From contig CASTQR010000033.1 in assembly GCA_949451265.1 (NCBI GenBank), forward strand, positions 1-12,447: a stretch of DNA of 12,447 bases. Reading direction: 5' to 3'. Below, one piece after another: positions 1 through 5,698 of the stretch. The position numbers were made by a program, and so were the translations under genes. Positions within the stretch are counted from its first letter, which is position 1, and each line of letters opens with the position of its first letter. Under the pieces are notes generated by a model. That model did no database searches. It was not told where the DNA came from and worked only from the letters and a program-made list of their open reading frames with translations. This DNA is from an uncultured Eubacteriales bacterium. GTDB lineage: Bacteria; Bacillota_A; Clostridia; Oscillospirales; Oscillospiraceae.

Positions 1-169
1 CCACGGGGATGATCAGGCCCATGTCCTTCTTGGTGCGCTCGTTGAACTCCTTGGTAAAGGCGGCGATGTTCACGCCGTGCTGGCCCAGGGCGGGGCCCAC
101 AGGGGGGGCCGGGGTTGCCTGGCCGGCGGGGATTTGCAGCTTGACATATCCAGTAATTTTCTGTGCCAT
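1..169 (-). CDS. rplK: Ribosomal protein L11 (N-terminal part; runs off the left edge)
   Basis: L11 is the large-subunit protein of the GTPase-associated centre; it binds 23S rRNA and is needed for stringent-factor activation. The visible 56 codons begin [20 protein letters not shown] and continue [15 protein letters not shown], the classic proline-rich N-terminal domain that contacts the rRNA. The start ATG at 167-169 is preceded on the minus strand by GTAGGAGGTG (about 181-190), an excellent ribosome binding site. It is the fourth gene of rpmG-secE-nusG-rplK, 132 bp after nusG, and the gap holds a hairpin that may control the L11-L1 pair. The C-terminal domain lies outside the window. Confidence 0.97.
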   Translation of the reverse strand, partial: MAQKITGYVKLQIPAGQATPAPPVGPALGQHGVNIAAFTKEFNERTKKDMGLIIPV

Positions 170-198
170 TTGAAACAGCACCTCCTACATGAAATGTG

Positions 199-235
199 GT
201 GGTGACGGGATCCGCCCGCGGGGGATCCCTCCCAC
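199..235 (-). promoter_or_regulatory. Hairpin in the rplK 5' region; candidate L1-type translational operator
   Basis: On the minus-strand RNA, GUGG pairs with CCAC and GGGAUCC pairs with GGAUCCC. The two helices are separated by an asymmetric internal loop (GA opposite GUCA), and the apex is CCCGCGGGC. The hairpin sits 30-66 nt ahead of the rplK start, inside the operon. Two short stems around an asymmetric internal loop upstream of rplK-rplA is the general form of sites where protein L1 represses its own mRNA by mimicking its 23S rRNA site. The fold is seen directly; the L1 assignment is inference from position and shape. Confidence 0.45.
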
Positions 236-301
236 GGCAGTCTGCCTGCCTTGTTTCTCTGCTTGTTGTCACGCCTCGCCTGTTCGCGACGGCTCGGACG
301 C

Positions 302-820
302 TCAGATCGTCTCGACCTGATCCAGTTCCAATTCCACGGGGGTCTCCCGGCCGAACATGGACACCACCACGCGGACCTTGCCCCGCTCGGTGTCCAGCTC
401 CTCCACCGTGCCGATGAAGGAGGCCAGTGCGCCGTCGGTGATCTTCACGCTGTCGCCCACGTTGTAGCCCACCACGATCTCCCGCTTTTCGACACCCAAA
501 GCGGCGATCTCCTCCTCGGTAAGGGGGATGGCCTTGTTGGCGGCCCCCACGAAGCCGGTGACGCCCCGGATGTTGCGCACCAGGTGCCAGGTCTCGTCGG
601 TCATGATCATCTTCACCAGCACGTAGCCGGGGAACACCTTGCGCTCCACGGTTTTGGGGCCGTTGTCGGTGATCTCGGTGACCGTTTCCAGAGGGATGGA
701 CACCTCGGCGATCAGATCGTGCATATTGCGGTTTTCCACAGCCTGCTGGATGGACACGGCCACCGTGTTCTCATAGCCGGAGTAGGTGTGGGCCACATAC
801 CACTTCAGTTCGTCCGCCAT
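302..820 (-). CDS. nusG: Transcription termination/antitermination factor NusG
   Basis: NusG binds the clamp of RNA polymerase and modulates pausing, termination and coupling to the ribosome. The 172 residues match the usual bacterial length. Residues 1-110 form the NGN domain (KWYVAHTYSGYENTV near the start, RKVFPGYVLVKM in the middle, RNIRGVTGFVG after it). Residues 120-172 form the KOW domain (VGDSVKITDGALASFIGTVE). The start ATG lies only 6 nt beyond the secE stop and has no clear Shine-Dalgarno sequence (CAAGTAACGGGCC precedes it), so translation is probably coupled to secE. It lies in rpmG-secE-nusG-rplK. Confidence 0.98.
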   Translation of the reverse strand: MADELKWYVAHTYSGYENTVAVSIQQAVENRNMHDLIAEVSIPLETVTEITDNGPKTVERKVFPGYVLVKMIMTDETWHLVRNIRGVTGFVGAANKAIPLTEEEIAALGVEKREIVVGYNVGDSVKITDGALASFIGTVEELDTERGKVRVVVSMFGRETPVELELDQVETI

Positions 821-826
821 GGCCCG

Positions 827-1123
827 TTACTTGCCGAAAAGCTGGAGCAGGGCGCCGACCACGGCGTGGGCCAAGGCGTCGAACACCCAGATGCAGGCGC
901 CCACGATGAGGACGCACACGATCACGATGCCCACGTTCTTCACCACGTCCTTGGCGGACGGCCAGGTGACCTTCTTCAGCTCGCCCTTCAGGTCCTTGAG
1001 CCAGCGCAGGACGCGGTTGGACTTTTTGGCGTCCTTCTTCTTCTCCTTGGGGGCCTTGGCCTTCTTGTCGGAGCTTACGGTCTCCTTCTGAGCGGCGTTA
1101 TCCCGCTTCTCCTGTTCAGACAT
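827..1123 (-). CDS. secE: Preprotein translocase subunit SecE
   Basis: SecE clamps the SecY channel in the cytoplasmic membrane. The 98-residue protein has a very basic, lysine-rich N-terminal extension (residues 5-45, cytosolic). The SecE signature follows (RWLKDLKGELKKVTWPS, about 40-56; the amphipathic helix plus TWP motif), then a single membrane helix at about 61-84. This is the short one-helix SecE typical of Gram-positive bacteria, with a longer charged tail than the roughly 60-residue Bacillus form. AGAAGGG lies about 10 nt before ATG. It is 36 bp downstream of rpmG and 6 bp upstream of nusG. Confidence 0.96.
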   Translation of the reverse strand: MSEQEKRDNAAQKETVSSDKKAKAPKEKKKDAKKSNRVLRWLKDLKGELKKVTWPSAKDVVKNVGIVIVCVLIVGACIWVFDALAHAVVGALLQLFGK

Positions 1124-1159
1124 TCAGTTCAACCCTTCTTTCGTTTGAGCCGCGGCCCA

Positions 1160-1324
1160 TTACTTGGTTTCGGTGTGCAGAGTGTGCTTTCTGCAGAAGG
1201 GGCAGTACTTGTTGAGCTCCAGACGCTCGGTGGTGTTGCGCTTGTTCTTCTTGGTGTTGTAGTTGCGCTGCTTGCACTCGGAGCAGCGCAGCACGACCTT
1301 CACACGGTTCCCGGCTTTCGCCAT
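1160..1324 (-). CDS. rpmG: Ribosomal protein L33
   Basis: This is a 54-residue large-subunit protein, too short for a 60-residue ORF cut-off. Translation gives [20 protein letters not shown] followed by [10 protein letters not shown] and [20 protein letters not shown]. Two CxxC pairs are present (C14/C17 and C41/C44), so this is the zinc-binding (C+) form of L33. AAAGGAGG lies 7-8 nt before the ATG at 1322-1324. It is the first gene of the rpmG-secE-nusG-rplK operon and sits directly after a leader with an intrinsic terminator. Having the C+ form means its ribosomal use could respond to zinc, as known for the C+/C- L33 pairs; no zinc operator is visible. Confidence 0.96.
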   Translation of the reverse strand: MAKAGNRVKVVLRCSECKQRNYNTKKNKRNTTERLELNKYCPFCRKHTLHTETK

Positions 1325-1528
1325 TCTCGGCACCTCCTTTTGAATTTGCCGCCGGCAAAAAAACGCCGGACGGCCTGAGCCGATCCGGCGCTCCCAAATG
1401 GGCGGACTTCGCCCATCGTCAAGCTACGGGGGATCGGCGCGTTGCCTCCCTGCGGCCTCCGGGGAGGATCAGGGTTTTTGCGCCTATCCCGTAAAAATAC
1501 GCGCAAAAAGAAAGCCCTGCTCACAGGT
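1325..1528 (-). promoter_or_regulatory. Structured 5' leader of rpmG-secE-nusG-rplK with antiterminator option
   Basis: The roughly 200-nt leader holds, in transcript order: a long hairpin (1470-1519; CAGGG/CCCTG, then TTTTTGCGC/GCGCAAAAA with a 5-nt one-sided loop); a GGAGGCCGCAGGGAGGCAACGCG segment split over 1438-1464; a perfect 7-bp hairpin ATGGGCG/CGCCCAT (1398-1416); and the terminator (1357-1390). GGATCGGC (plus strand, 1431-1438) is exactly complementary to GCCGATCC (1379-1386), the 5' arm of the terminator, giving a mutually exclusive antiterminator. This is the architecture of ribosomal-protein leaders and riboswitches. I do not recognise the class, and the effector is unknown. The 383-bp gap 1325-1707 has no gene. 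Confidence 0.7.
1357..1390 (-). terminator. Intrinsic terminator in the rpmG leader (attenuator)
   Basis: On the minus strand, CGCCGGA, one bulged base, CGGC, a 4-nt loop, GCCG and TCCGGCG form an 11-bp GC-rich stem followed at once by seven T. It lies between the operon promoter and rpmG, with no gene upstream of it inside the transcript. Its job must therefore be to stop transcription before the operon, conditionally. The first arm (1379-1386) can instead pair perfectly with 1431-1438. Confidence 0.85.
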
Positions 1529-1534
1529 GCTGAT

Positions 1535-1563
1535 AATATATCACACCTTGGGGGGCTTGTCAA
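1535..1563 (-). promoter_or_regulatory. Housekeeping sigma promoter of the rpmG operon
   Basis: On the minus strand, -35 TTGACA (1558-1563) is a perfect consensus. A 17-bp spacer and -10 TATATT (1535-1540) follow. Transcription would start near 1528, about 200 nt before rpmG. This is the strength expected of a ribosomal operon. Confidence 0.9.
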
Positions 1564-1603
1564 GCATTGTTTTGTCACGCGTCATGCTTAGGTATAGTGT
1601 ATC

Positions 1604-1623
1604 CGTTTTACTCCGCTAAAACG
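1604..1623. repeat. Perfect 7-bp inverted repeat next to the GNAT promoter
   Basis: CGTTTTA and TAAAACG are separated by CTCCGC. The repeat ends 3 bp before the -35 box of the acetyltransferase promoter and lies between the two divergent promoters. It could be an operator or a leftover hairpin; no regulator is assigned. Confidence 0.4.
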
Positions 1624-1626
1624 AAC

Positions 1627-1655
1627 TTGACTTGGTTGCAGTGAGGAAGTATACT
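1627..1655 (+). promoter_or_regulatory. Promoter of the GNAT acetyltransferase (and perhaps ruvX)
   Basis: -35 TTGACT (1627-1632), a 17-bp spacer and -10 TATACT (1650-1655) give a strong match to the housekeeping consensus. The start site would be near 1662, leaving a 45-nt leader with GGTGGAGG before the ATG at 1708. Confidence 0.8.
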
Positions 1656-1707
1656 TTGCTTTACTGCTGATGGCAACAAGGGAAAGCTAGGGTGGAGGAT
1701 ATTAAGG

Positions 1708-2109
1708 ATGATTACATATAAAGAGTTTGGGTGTGAACTGTTAGAACAGGTTATGTTACTGTATCGGTCAGAGAATTGGAATATCTATGCGGAGCGGGAT
1801 CAGGTAAGGAGCGCATTTGACCATTCCTTGTACATACTTGGTGCCTTTGAGTGTGAAAAATTATTAGGGTTTATTCGCTGCCTTGGCGATGGTGAATATG
1901 ATATATATGTGTCTGATTTAATTGTTGATCAGGAATACCGGCGGCTGGGTATAGGAAAGGCTTTGCTGTCAAAGTCCATGAAAAAATTTAATCATGTTGA
2001 GAACTTTGTTTTGATGACAGGTTTAGAGGAGGAAGGCAACAAGCGTTTTTACCGAGCTATGGGCATGAAGGAGTTCAAAGAAAATCGGCTGATTGGGTAC
2101 ATTCGCTGA
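1708..2109 (+). CDS. GNAT-family N-acetyltransferase
   Basis: A cytosolic acetyl-CoA-dependent acetyltransferase of unknown substrate, 133 residues, full length for a single GNAT domain. The acetyl-CoA pyrophosphate loop is RRLGIG (residues 78-83, the R-x-x-G-x-G motif) after strand 4 (YVSDLIVDQEY). The C-terminal motif NKRFYRAMGMKEF (111-123) is the usual helix-4 to strand-5 region. GGTGGAGG precedes the ATG. Codon use is clearly AT-rich (many AAA, TTA, TTT and ATA codons), unlike the GC-rich flanks, which suggests a later acquisition between the rpmG operon and ruvX. The ruvX start is only 27 bp downstream, so the two may be cotranscribed. The substrate (amine, peptide or antibiotic) cannot be read from sequence. 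Confidence 0.88.
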   Translation: MITYKEFGCELLEQVMLLYRSENWNIYAERDQVRSAFDHSLYILGAFECEKLLGFIRCLGDGEYDIYVSDLIVDQEYRRLGIGKALLSKSMKKFNHVENFVLMTGLEEEGNKRFYRAMGMKEFKENRLIGYIR

Positions 2110-2136
2110 ATCAGGCTGTTCAAAGGAGGGATCAAA

Positions 2137-2556
2137 ATGCGCGTGATGGCCATCGACTACGGCGAAGCCCGGACGGGGGTGGCGGTGTCCGATGCCGCCG
2201 GGCTGCTGGCGGGCTATACCACCGTGATCCGGGGCCGCCAGCCGGAACGTGTGGCGGAGGAGGTGGCCCGGATCGCGGCAGAGCGGCAGGCGGAGGAGCT
2301 GGTACTGGGCTTCCCCCGGAACATGGACGGCACCGAGGGGCCCAGGGCGGAGCTCTACCGACAGTTTGCGAAGCTGGTAGAGGAACAGGCCGGGATGCCC
2401 GTCCGCCTGTGGGACGAGCGGCGCACCACCATTGAGGCCCACCAGATCCTCCACGCCGCCGGGAAGCGGGAGAAGGCCCACAAAAAGAACGTGGACGCGG
2501 TGGCGGCGTCCCTGATCTTGGAGGGATACCTGGCCTACCGCGCCCGCAATCCGTAG
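2137..2556 (+). CDS. ruvX: Putative pre-16S rRNA nuclease / Holliday junction resolvase homologue YqgF
   Basis: RNase H-fold protein of the YqgF/RuvX family, which processes the 5' end of 16S rRNA and was earlier proposed to be a Holliday junction resolvase. It has 139 residues, the normal size. Family motifs are visible: MAIDYGEARTGVAVSD (4-19, with catalytic Asp7), LVLGFPRNMDGTEG (55-68), DERRTT (93-98) and NVDAVAASLIL (118-128, with Asp120). AAAGGAGGG precedes the ATG by 9 nt. It follows the AT-rich acetyltransferase by 27 bp and converges with the minus-strand XRE gene, with only 2 bp between the stop codons. Confidence 0.95.
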   Translation: MRVMAIDYGEARTGVAVSDAAGLLAGYTTVIRGRQPERVAEEVARIAAERQAEELVLGFPRNMDGTEGPRAELYRQFAKLVEEQAGMPVRLWDERRTTIEAHQILHAAGKREKAHKKNVDAVAASLILEGYLAYRARNP

Positions 2557-2558
2557 CG

Positions 2559-2789
2559 CTATTTTTCGGGCGGCCCTTTCCTGGGGTAAGGGTCGGGGCA
2601 GTCGGTCAGCTCCGCCAGATAGTCCATGCTGGTGTTCAAAGCCACCGCGATGCGCTTGCATTGCTCAAAGGACATATTGCGTGTCCCGCGTTCAATTTTT
2701 GAGTAATCGCTTTGATCTATTTCGGTCAGCATTTGCATTTTTACTTGGGTATATTTTCGTTTTTTCCTCAAATCCCTCAACCGCGACAT
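2559..2789 (-). CDS. XRE-family helix-turn-helix regulator
   Basis: A small single-domain DNA-binding protein, 76 residues from Met at 2789 or 80 from an in-frame ATG at 2801. The helix-turn-helix runs over most of it: LRDLRKKRKYTQVKMQMLTE, then DQSDYSKIERGTRNMSFEQC, then IAVALNTSMDYLAELTD. I prefer the 2789 start because GGGTGAT lies just before it, whereas the 2801 start has no Shine-Dalgarno sequence. It is divergent from a 54-residue orphan protein, whose promoter lies in the short gap, so it probably represses that gene and itself. Its stop is 2 bp from that of ruvX. Confidence 0.85.
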   Translation of the reverse strand: MSRLRDLRKKRKYTQVKMQMLTEIDQSDYSKIERGTRNMSFEQCKRIAVALNTSMDYLAELTDCPDPYPRKGPPEK

Positions 2790-2824
2790 ATCATCACCCA
2801 TTAAAATTATGGCAAATTGACCTA

Positions 2825-2853
2825 TTGATTTTAAGGAGGTGTAGACCTATAAT
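2825..2853 (+). promoter_or_regulatory. Promoter of the small orphan gene, flanked by GACCTAT repeats
   Basis: -35 TTGATT (2825-2830), a 17-bp spacer and a perfect -10 TATAAT (2848-2853). GACCTAT occurs twice, at 2819-2825 and 2844-2850, touching the -35 and -10 elements. These direct repeats are candidate half-sites for the divergent XRE protein. AAGGAGGT at 2833-2840 falls in the spacer and so would not be in the transcript. Confidence 0.65.
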
Positions 2854-2870
2854 GACCTTGGGTGATGGAC

Positions 2871-3035
2871 ATGATAGACTATAAACAAATGTATAAGAGA
2901 ATGTTTCAGGAGATGACAAAGGCAATCCTAACCCTGCAGGAGGTTCAGCGGGAGTGTGAGGAGATGTACATTTCCGCGGAGGACACCAAACTGACGGTTT
3001 TGCCAAACCCATCCACGGAGCAGACAGAACAGTAA
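2871..3035 (+). CDS. Small hypothetical protein divergent from the XRE regulator
   Basis: A 54-residue protein (56 if it starts at ATG 2865), below the length cut-off of the supplied track. It begins MIDYKQMYKRMFQEMTKAIL, continues with a charged helix TLQEVQRECEEMYISAED, and ends in a polar tail with NPSTEQTEQ. It has no signal peptide or membrane segment and is predicted to be mostly helical. The shape (Y-rich N-terminus, then a helix ending in EE-x-YIS-x-E) resembles small unnamed proteins I associate with gut Clostridia; that is memory, not a search. GGTGATGG, just ahead of the start, mirrors the start region of the divergent XRE gene. The likely start site (~2860) leaves an almost leaderless mRNA. 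It ends in a strong terminator. Function unknown. Confidence 0.65.
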   Translation: MIDYKQMYKRMFQEMTKAILTLQEVQRECEEMYISAEDTKLTVLPNPSTEQTEQ

Positions 3036-3064
3036 AAGCGGCAGGGCAATGCCCCGCCGCTTTT
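3034..3064. terminator. Bidirectional intrinsic terminator between the small ORF and ackA
   Basis: AAAAGCGGC (3034-3042) pairs with GCCGCTTTT (3056-3064), and GGGC pairs with GCCC inside, with loop AAT and one A-C mismatch. The A and T runs on both flanks let it serve the small gene on the plus strand and ackA on the minus strand. Confidence 0.85.
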
Positions 3065-3095
3065 CTCAAACAAACTCCAAATCCGAAACCAGGCT

Positions 3096-4289
3096 TTACG
3101 CCAGCGCCGCAGTATCCAGCGCGATCATCAGCTCCTCGTTGGTGGGGATCAACAGCACCTTCACCTTGGAGTCGATGGCGGAGATGATGGCCTCCTTGCC
3201 CCGGACGTTGTTGGCGTCCCCGTCCATCTTCACGCCCATGAACTCCAGCCCGGAGGCGATGGCCATGCGCTGCTGGGCGTCGTTCTCGCCCACGCCGGCG
3301 GTGAAGATGATGGCGTCCACCCCGCCCATGGCGGCAGCGTAAGCGCCGATGTACTTCTTCACGCCGTAGCTGAACATATCCAGGGCCAGCCCCGCCCGGG
3401 TGTTCCCCTGCTCGGCGGCGGCGCCCAGGTCACGGAAATCCGAGGACACGCCGGACACGCCCTGCACGCCGGACTTCTTGTTGAGCACGTTCAGCATCTC
3501 CTTGATGTCCATGCCGTACTTGTTCATCAGGAACTCCAGGATGCCCGCGTCCAGGTCGCCGGAGCGGGTGCCCATGGGCAGGCCAGCCAGGGGGGTGAAG
3601 CCCATAGAGGTGTCCACGCTCTTGCCATGGCACACGGCGGCGATGGACGAGCCGTTCCCCAGGTGGCAGGAGATGAGCTTCAAGCTCTCGATGGGCTTGC
3701 CCAGCATATCCGCCGCCCGCTGGGTGACGTACTTGTGGCTGGTGCCGTGGAAGCCGTAGCGGCGCACCTTGTCCTTCTCGTAGTACTCGTAGGGCAGGGC
3801 GTAGGTGTAGGCCACGGGGGGCATGGTCTGGTGGAAGGCGGTGTCGAACACGGCCACCTGGGGCACGTCGGGGCCCATGACTTTGGAACACGCCTTGATG
3901 CCGGTGATGTTGGCGGGGTTGTGGAGGGGGGCCAGGGGGATGCACTCCTCCAGGGCGGCCATCACCTTGCCGTCGATCTTGACGGAGGAGGCGAAGGTCT
4001 CGCCGCCGTGGACGACGCGGTGGCCCACCGCCTCGATCTCCTTCATGGAGCCCACCACGCCGTTGGCGGGATCCACCAGGGCGTCCAGCACGGCCTGGAT
4101 GGCTTCGGCGTGGGTGGGCATGGCCACGTCCTTGGCGTCGATGGTGTCCTTGCCGGGGGCCTTGTAGGTGAATTTGCCGTCGATGCCGATGCGCTCGCAC
4201 AGGCCCTTGGCCATGACTTCCTGGGTGTTGGTGTCCAGCAGCTGGTACTTCAGGGACGAGCTGCCGGCGTTGATTACCAGAACTTTCAT
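3096..4289 (-). CDS. ackA: Acetate kinase
   Basis: Interconverts acetyl phosphate plus ADP with acetate plus ATP, the substrate-level phosphorylation step of fermentation in the cytosol. From [16 protein letters not shown] the protein has 397 residues, the usual length. Family residues are in place: Asn7, Arg91 (GHRVVHGG), Asp149 (VFDTAFHQ), His181 (YGFHGTSH), Arg242 (GTRSGDLD) and Glu385 (PTNEE). AAAGGAG lies 8-9 nt before the ATG at 4289. A longer in-frame start at 4346 is rejected because the extra 19 residues are not family-like and lack a ribosome site. pta is not next to it, so ackA appears monocistronic, with its own promoter and the terminator at 3034-3064. Confidence 0.97.
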   Translation of the reverse strand: MKVLVINAGSSSLKYQLLDTNTQEVMAKGLCERIGIDGKFTYKAPGKDTIDAKDVAMPTHAEAIQAVLDALVDPANGVVGSMKEIEAVGHRVVHGGETFASSVKIDGKVMAALEECIPLAPLHNPANITGIKACSKVMGPDVPQVAVFDTAFHQTMPPVAYTYALPYEYYEKDKVRRYGFHGTSHKYVTQRAADMLGKPIESLKLISCHLGNGSSIAAVCHGKSVDTSMGFTPLAGLPMGTRSGDLDAGILEFLMNKYGMDIKEMLNVLNKKSGVQGVSGVSSDFRDLGAAAEQGNTRAGLALDMFSYGVKKYIGAYAAAMGGVDAIIFTAGVGENDAQQRMAIASGLEFMGVKMDGDANNVRGKEAIISAIDSKVKVLLIPTNEELMIALDTAALA

Positions 4290-4342
4290 GTTCCGCACTC
4301 CTTTGTTCCGGGGCGATCTCGGGGGCCCCAAAATAATGACGG

Positions 4343-4393
4343 GCAAAACCGCGCCGCGCGACCCTCTCTCTTTGCGGATTGATGCGGTTTTGC
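4343..4393. repeat. 10-bp inverted repeat in the ackA leader
   Basis: GCAAAACCGC (4343-4352) and GCGGTTTTGC (4384-4393) are exact complements 31 nt apart. In the ackA mRNA this would form a long stem-loop about 55 nt before the start codon. The right arm ends exactly at the -35 box of the plus-strand tmcAL promoter, so the repeat could instead act as DNA. No run of T follows it, so it is not a terminator. Confidence 0.55.
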
Positions 4394-4423
4394 TTTACTT
4401 CCGCCCGCCTTTGGGGGTATAAT
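4394..4423 (+). promoter_or_regulatory. Likely tmcAL-xre-pepT promoter
   Basis: -35 TTTACT (4394-4399), an 18-bp spacer and a perfect -10 TATAAT (4418-4423). The start near 4430 gives a leader of about 138 nt before the GTG start of tmcAL at 4568. Confidence 0.6.
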
Positions 4424-4474
4424 AGCCCAGGGCGGCGGAGCCGGGACGGGCGTACCCGCCCCCATACCGGACAT

Positions 4475-4503
4475 ATTATACTACGATGGCCCGGATATCG
4501 CAA
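4475..4503 (-). promoter_or_regulatory. Likely ackA promoter
   Basis: On the minus strand, -35 TTGCGA (4498-4503), a 17-bp spacer and a perfect -10 TATAAT (4475-4480). The start near 4468 gives a leader of about 180 nt before ackA. It points at the tmcAL promoter, so the first ~40 nt of the two transcripts would be complementary. Confidence 0.65.
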
Positions 4504-4567
4504 GTATTTTTCTCGGTTTTACCAAAAAGAGTCAACCCGGCCTGTCCGGGGGAGGGGAGGGCGGGCC

Positions 4568-5689
4568 GTGAAGGCGGCGGGCATTGTGGCGGAGTATAAC
4601 CCCTTCCACGGGGGGCACGCCTTCCATATCGCGGAGACCCGGCGGCTGCTGGGGGGCTGCGCCATTGTGGCCGCCATGAGCGGGAACTGGGTGCAGCGGG
4701 GGGAGTGCGCCGTGCTGGACAAGTGGGCCCGGGCCCGCATGGCCCTGGAGGGCGGCGTGGATCTGGTGCTGGAGCTGCCCACGGTGTGGGCCGTGTCCTC
4801 GGCGGAGTCCTTCGCCCGGGGGGCCATAGACCTTCTGGAGGGAACCGGCGTGATCACCCACCTCTCCTTCGGCAGCGAGTGCGGGGATGTGGACGGGCTC
4901 CGGCGGGTGGCCGCCTGCCTGGACGGGCCGCTGTACCCGGAGACGCTGCGCCGTTTCCTGGATGAGGGCCTGCCCTTCGCCGTCTGCCGCCAGCGGGCGG
5001 CGGAGGAACTGCTGGGGCGGGAGCTGGCGGGGCTGCTGGCCCAGCCCAACAACAACCTGGGGATTGAGTATATCCGGGCGCTGAACGCCCTGGGCAGCGG
5101 CATCCAGCCCGTCACCGTCCGGCGGGAGGGCGCGGCTCACGACGGCGGCGATCACCCGGACTGCCCCTCCGCCTCCTTCCTGCGGGGGGAGATTTGGGCG
5201 GGGCGGGTTCCGGCGGACAACCCCGCCTGTATGGACTATGGGGAGCGTTGGGCGCTGGCCGCCCTGCGTTCCATGGATGAGGAGGACTTCGCCGCCCTGC
5301 CCGACTGCGGGGAGGGGCTGTCCCACCGGCTGTACCGGGCCGTCCGGCAGGGCCGGACGCTGGGGGAGGTCTATGAGCTGGCGAAAACCAAGCGGTACGC
5401 CCACGCCCGGATACGGCGGGCGGCGCTGTGGGGGGCGCTGGGCCTGCGGGCCTGTGATAGGCCGGAGCACCCGCCCTGCCTGCGGGTGCTGGGGGCCACG
5501 GAGCGGGGCCGGGAGCTCCTGCGGGAGATGAAAACCAAAGCCGCCCTGCCGGTGATCACCAAGCCCGCCCACGGGCGGGGAATGCCTGTGCTGGAGCTGG
5601 AGGCCCGGTGCACCGACCTGTACCAGCTGTGCCGCCGGGAACCGGGCCCCTGCGGGACGGAGTGGACGACAAACCCGGTGATGCTGTGA
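4568..5689 (+). CDS. tmcAL: tRNA(Met) cytidine acetate ligase (YlbM family)
   Basis: TmcAL makes N4-acetylcytidine at the wobble position of elongator tRNA(Met) using acetate and ATP. The protein has 373 residues, somewhat short against about 400 in the family. The nucleotidyltransferase-like N-terminus is clear: AAGIVAEYNPFHGGHAFHI with the HxGH site at 14-17, MSGNWVQRGE (37-46), VDLVLELPTVWAVSSAESFA, then NNNLGIEYIRAL and the C-terminal KTKRYAHARIRRA. The GTG start at 4568 is chosen because the HxGH region begins right after it and GGGGAGGGGAGG precedes it; an upstream ATG at 4379 gives 63 unrelated residues. It is divergent from ackA, whose product acetate is the substrate of this enzyme, and it heads an operon with a small XRE gene and pepT. 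Confidence 0.94.
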   Translation: MKAAGIVAEYNPFHGGHAFHIAETRRLLGGCAIVAAMSGNWVQRGECAVLDKWARARMALEGGVDLVLELPTVWAVSSAESFARGAIDLLEGTGVITHLSFGSECGDVDGLRRVAACLDGPLYPETLRRFLDEGLPFAVCRQRAAEELLGRELAGLLAQPNNNLGIEYIRALNALGSGIQPVTVRREGAAHDGGDHPDCPSASFLRGEIWAGRVPADNPACMDYGERWALAALRSMDEEDFAALPDCGEGLSHRLYRAVRQGRTLGEVYELAKTKRYAHARIRRAALWGALGLRACDRPEHPPCLRVLGATERGRELLREMKTKAALPVITKPAHGRGMPVLELEARCTDLYQLCRREPGPCGTEWTTNPVML

Positions 5690-5698
5690 GGGACTGTT

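Noticed and set aside
251..1378. Long plus-strand open frame opposite secE, nusG and rpmG
   Set aside because: It is antisense to three well-recognised genes, its product is His/Leu-rich and unlike any family, and it reflects GC-rich codon bias. The same holds for long frames at 3430-4503, 4532-5821, 5878-7110, 7213-8532 and 8043-9773.
1438..1451. T-box-like sequence AGGGAGGCAACGCG on the minus strand of the rpmG leader
   Set aside because: It matches the T-box core at 12 of 14 positions by eye, but the UGGN bulge that binds the tRNA acceptor end is altered, the leader is too short for a standard stem I, and the downstream gene is not an aminoacylation or amino acid gene.
1325..1530. tRNA-Trp gene often found near secE in Firmicutes
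   Set aside because: No cloverleaf or CCA-like end was seen; the hairpins here form the attenuator instead.
2852..2884. Ten-codon ORF MTLGDGHDRL behind AAGGAGGT
   Set aside because: Its ATG overlaps the -10 box of the promoter at 2825-2853, so the start would not be transcribed.
4290..4346. 19-residue N-terminal extension of AckA
   Set aside because: The standard AckA start [12 protein letters not shown] has a good ribosome site at the right distance; the extension has none.
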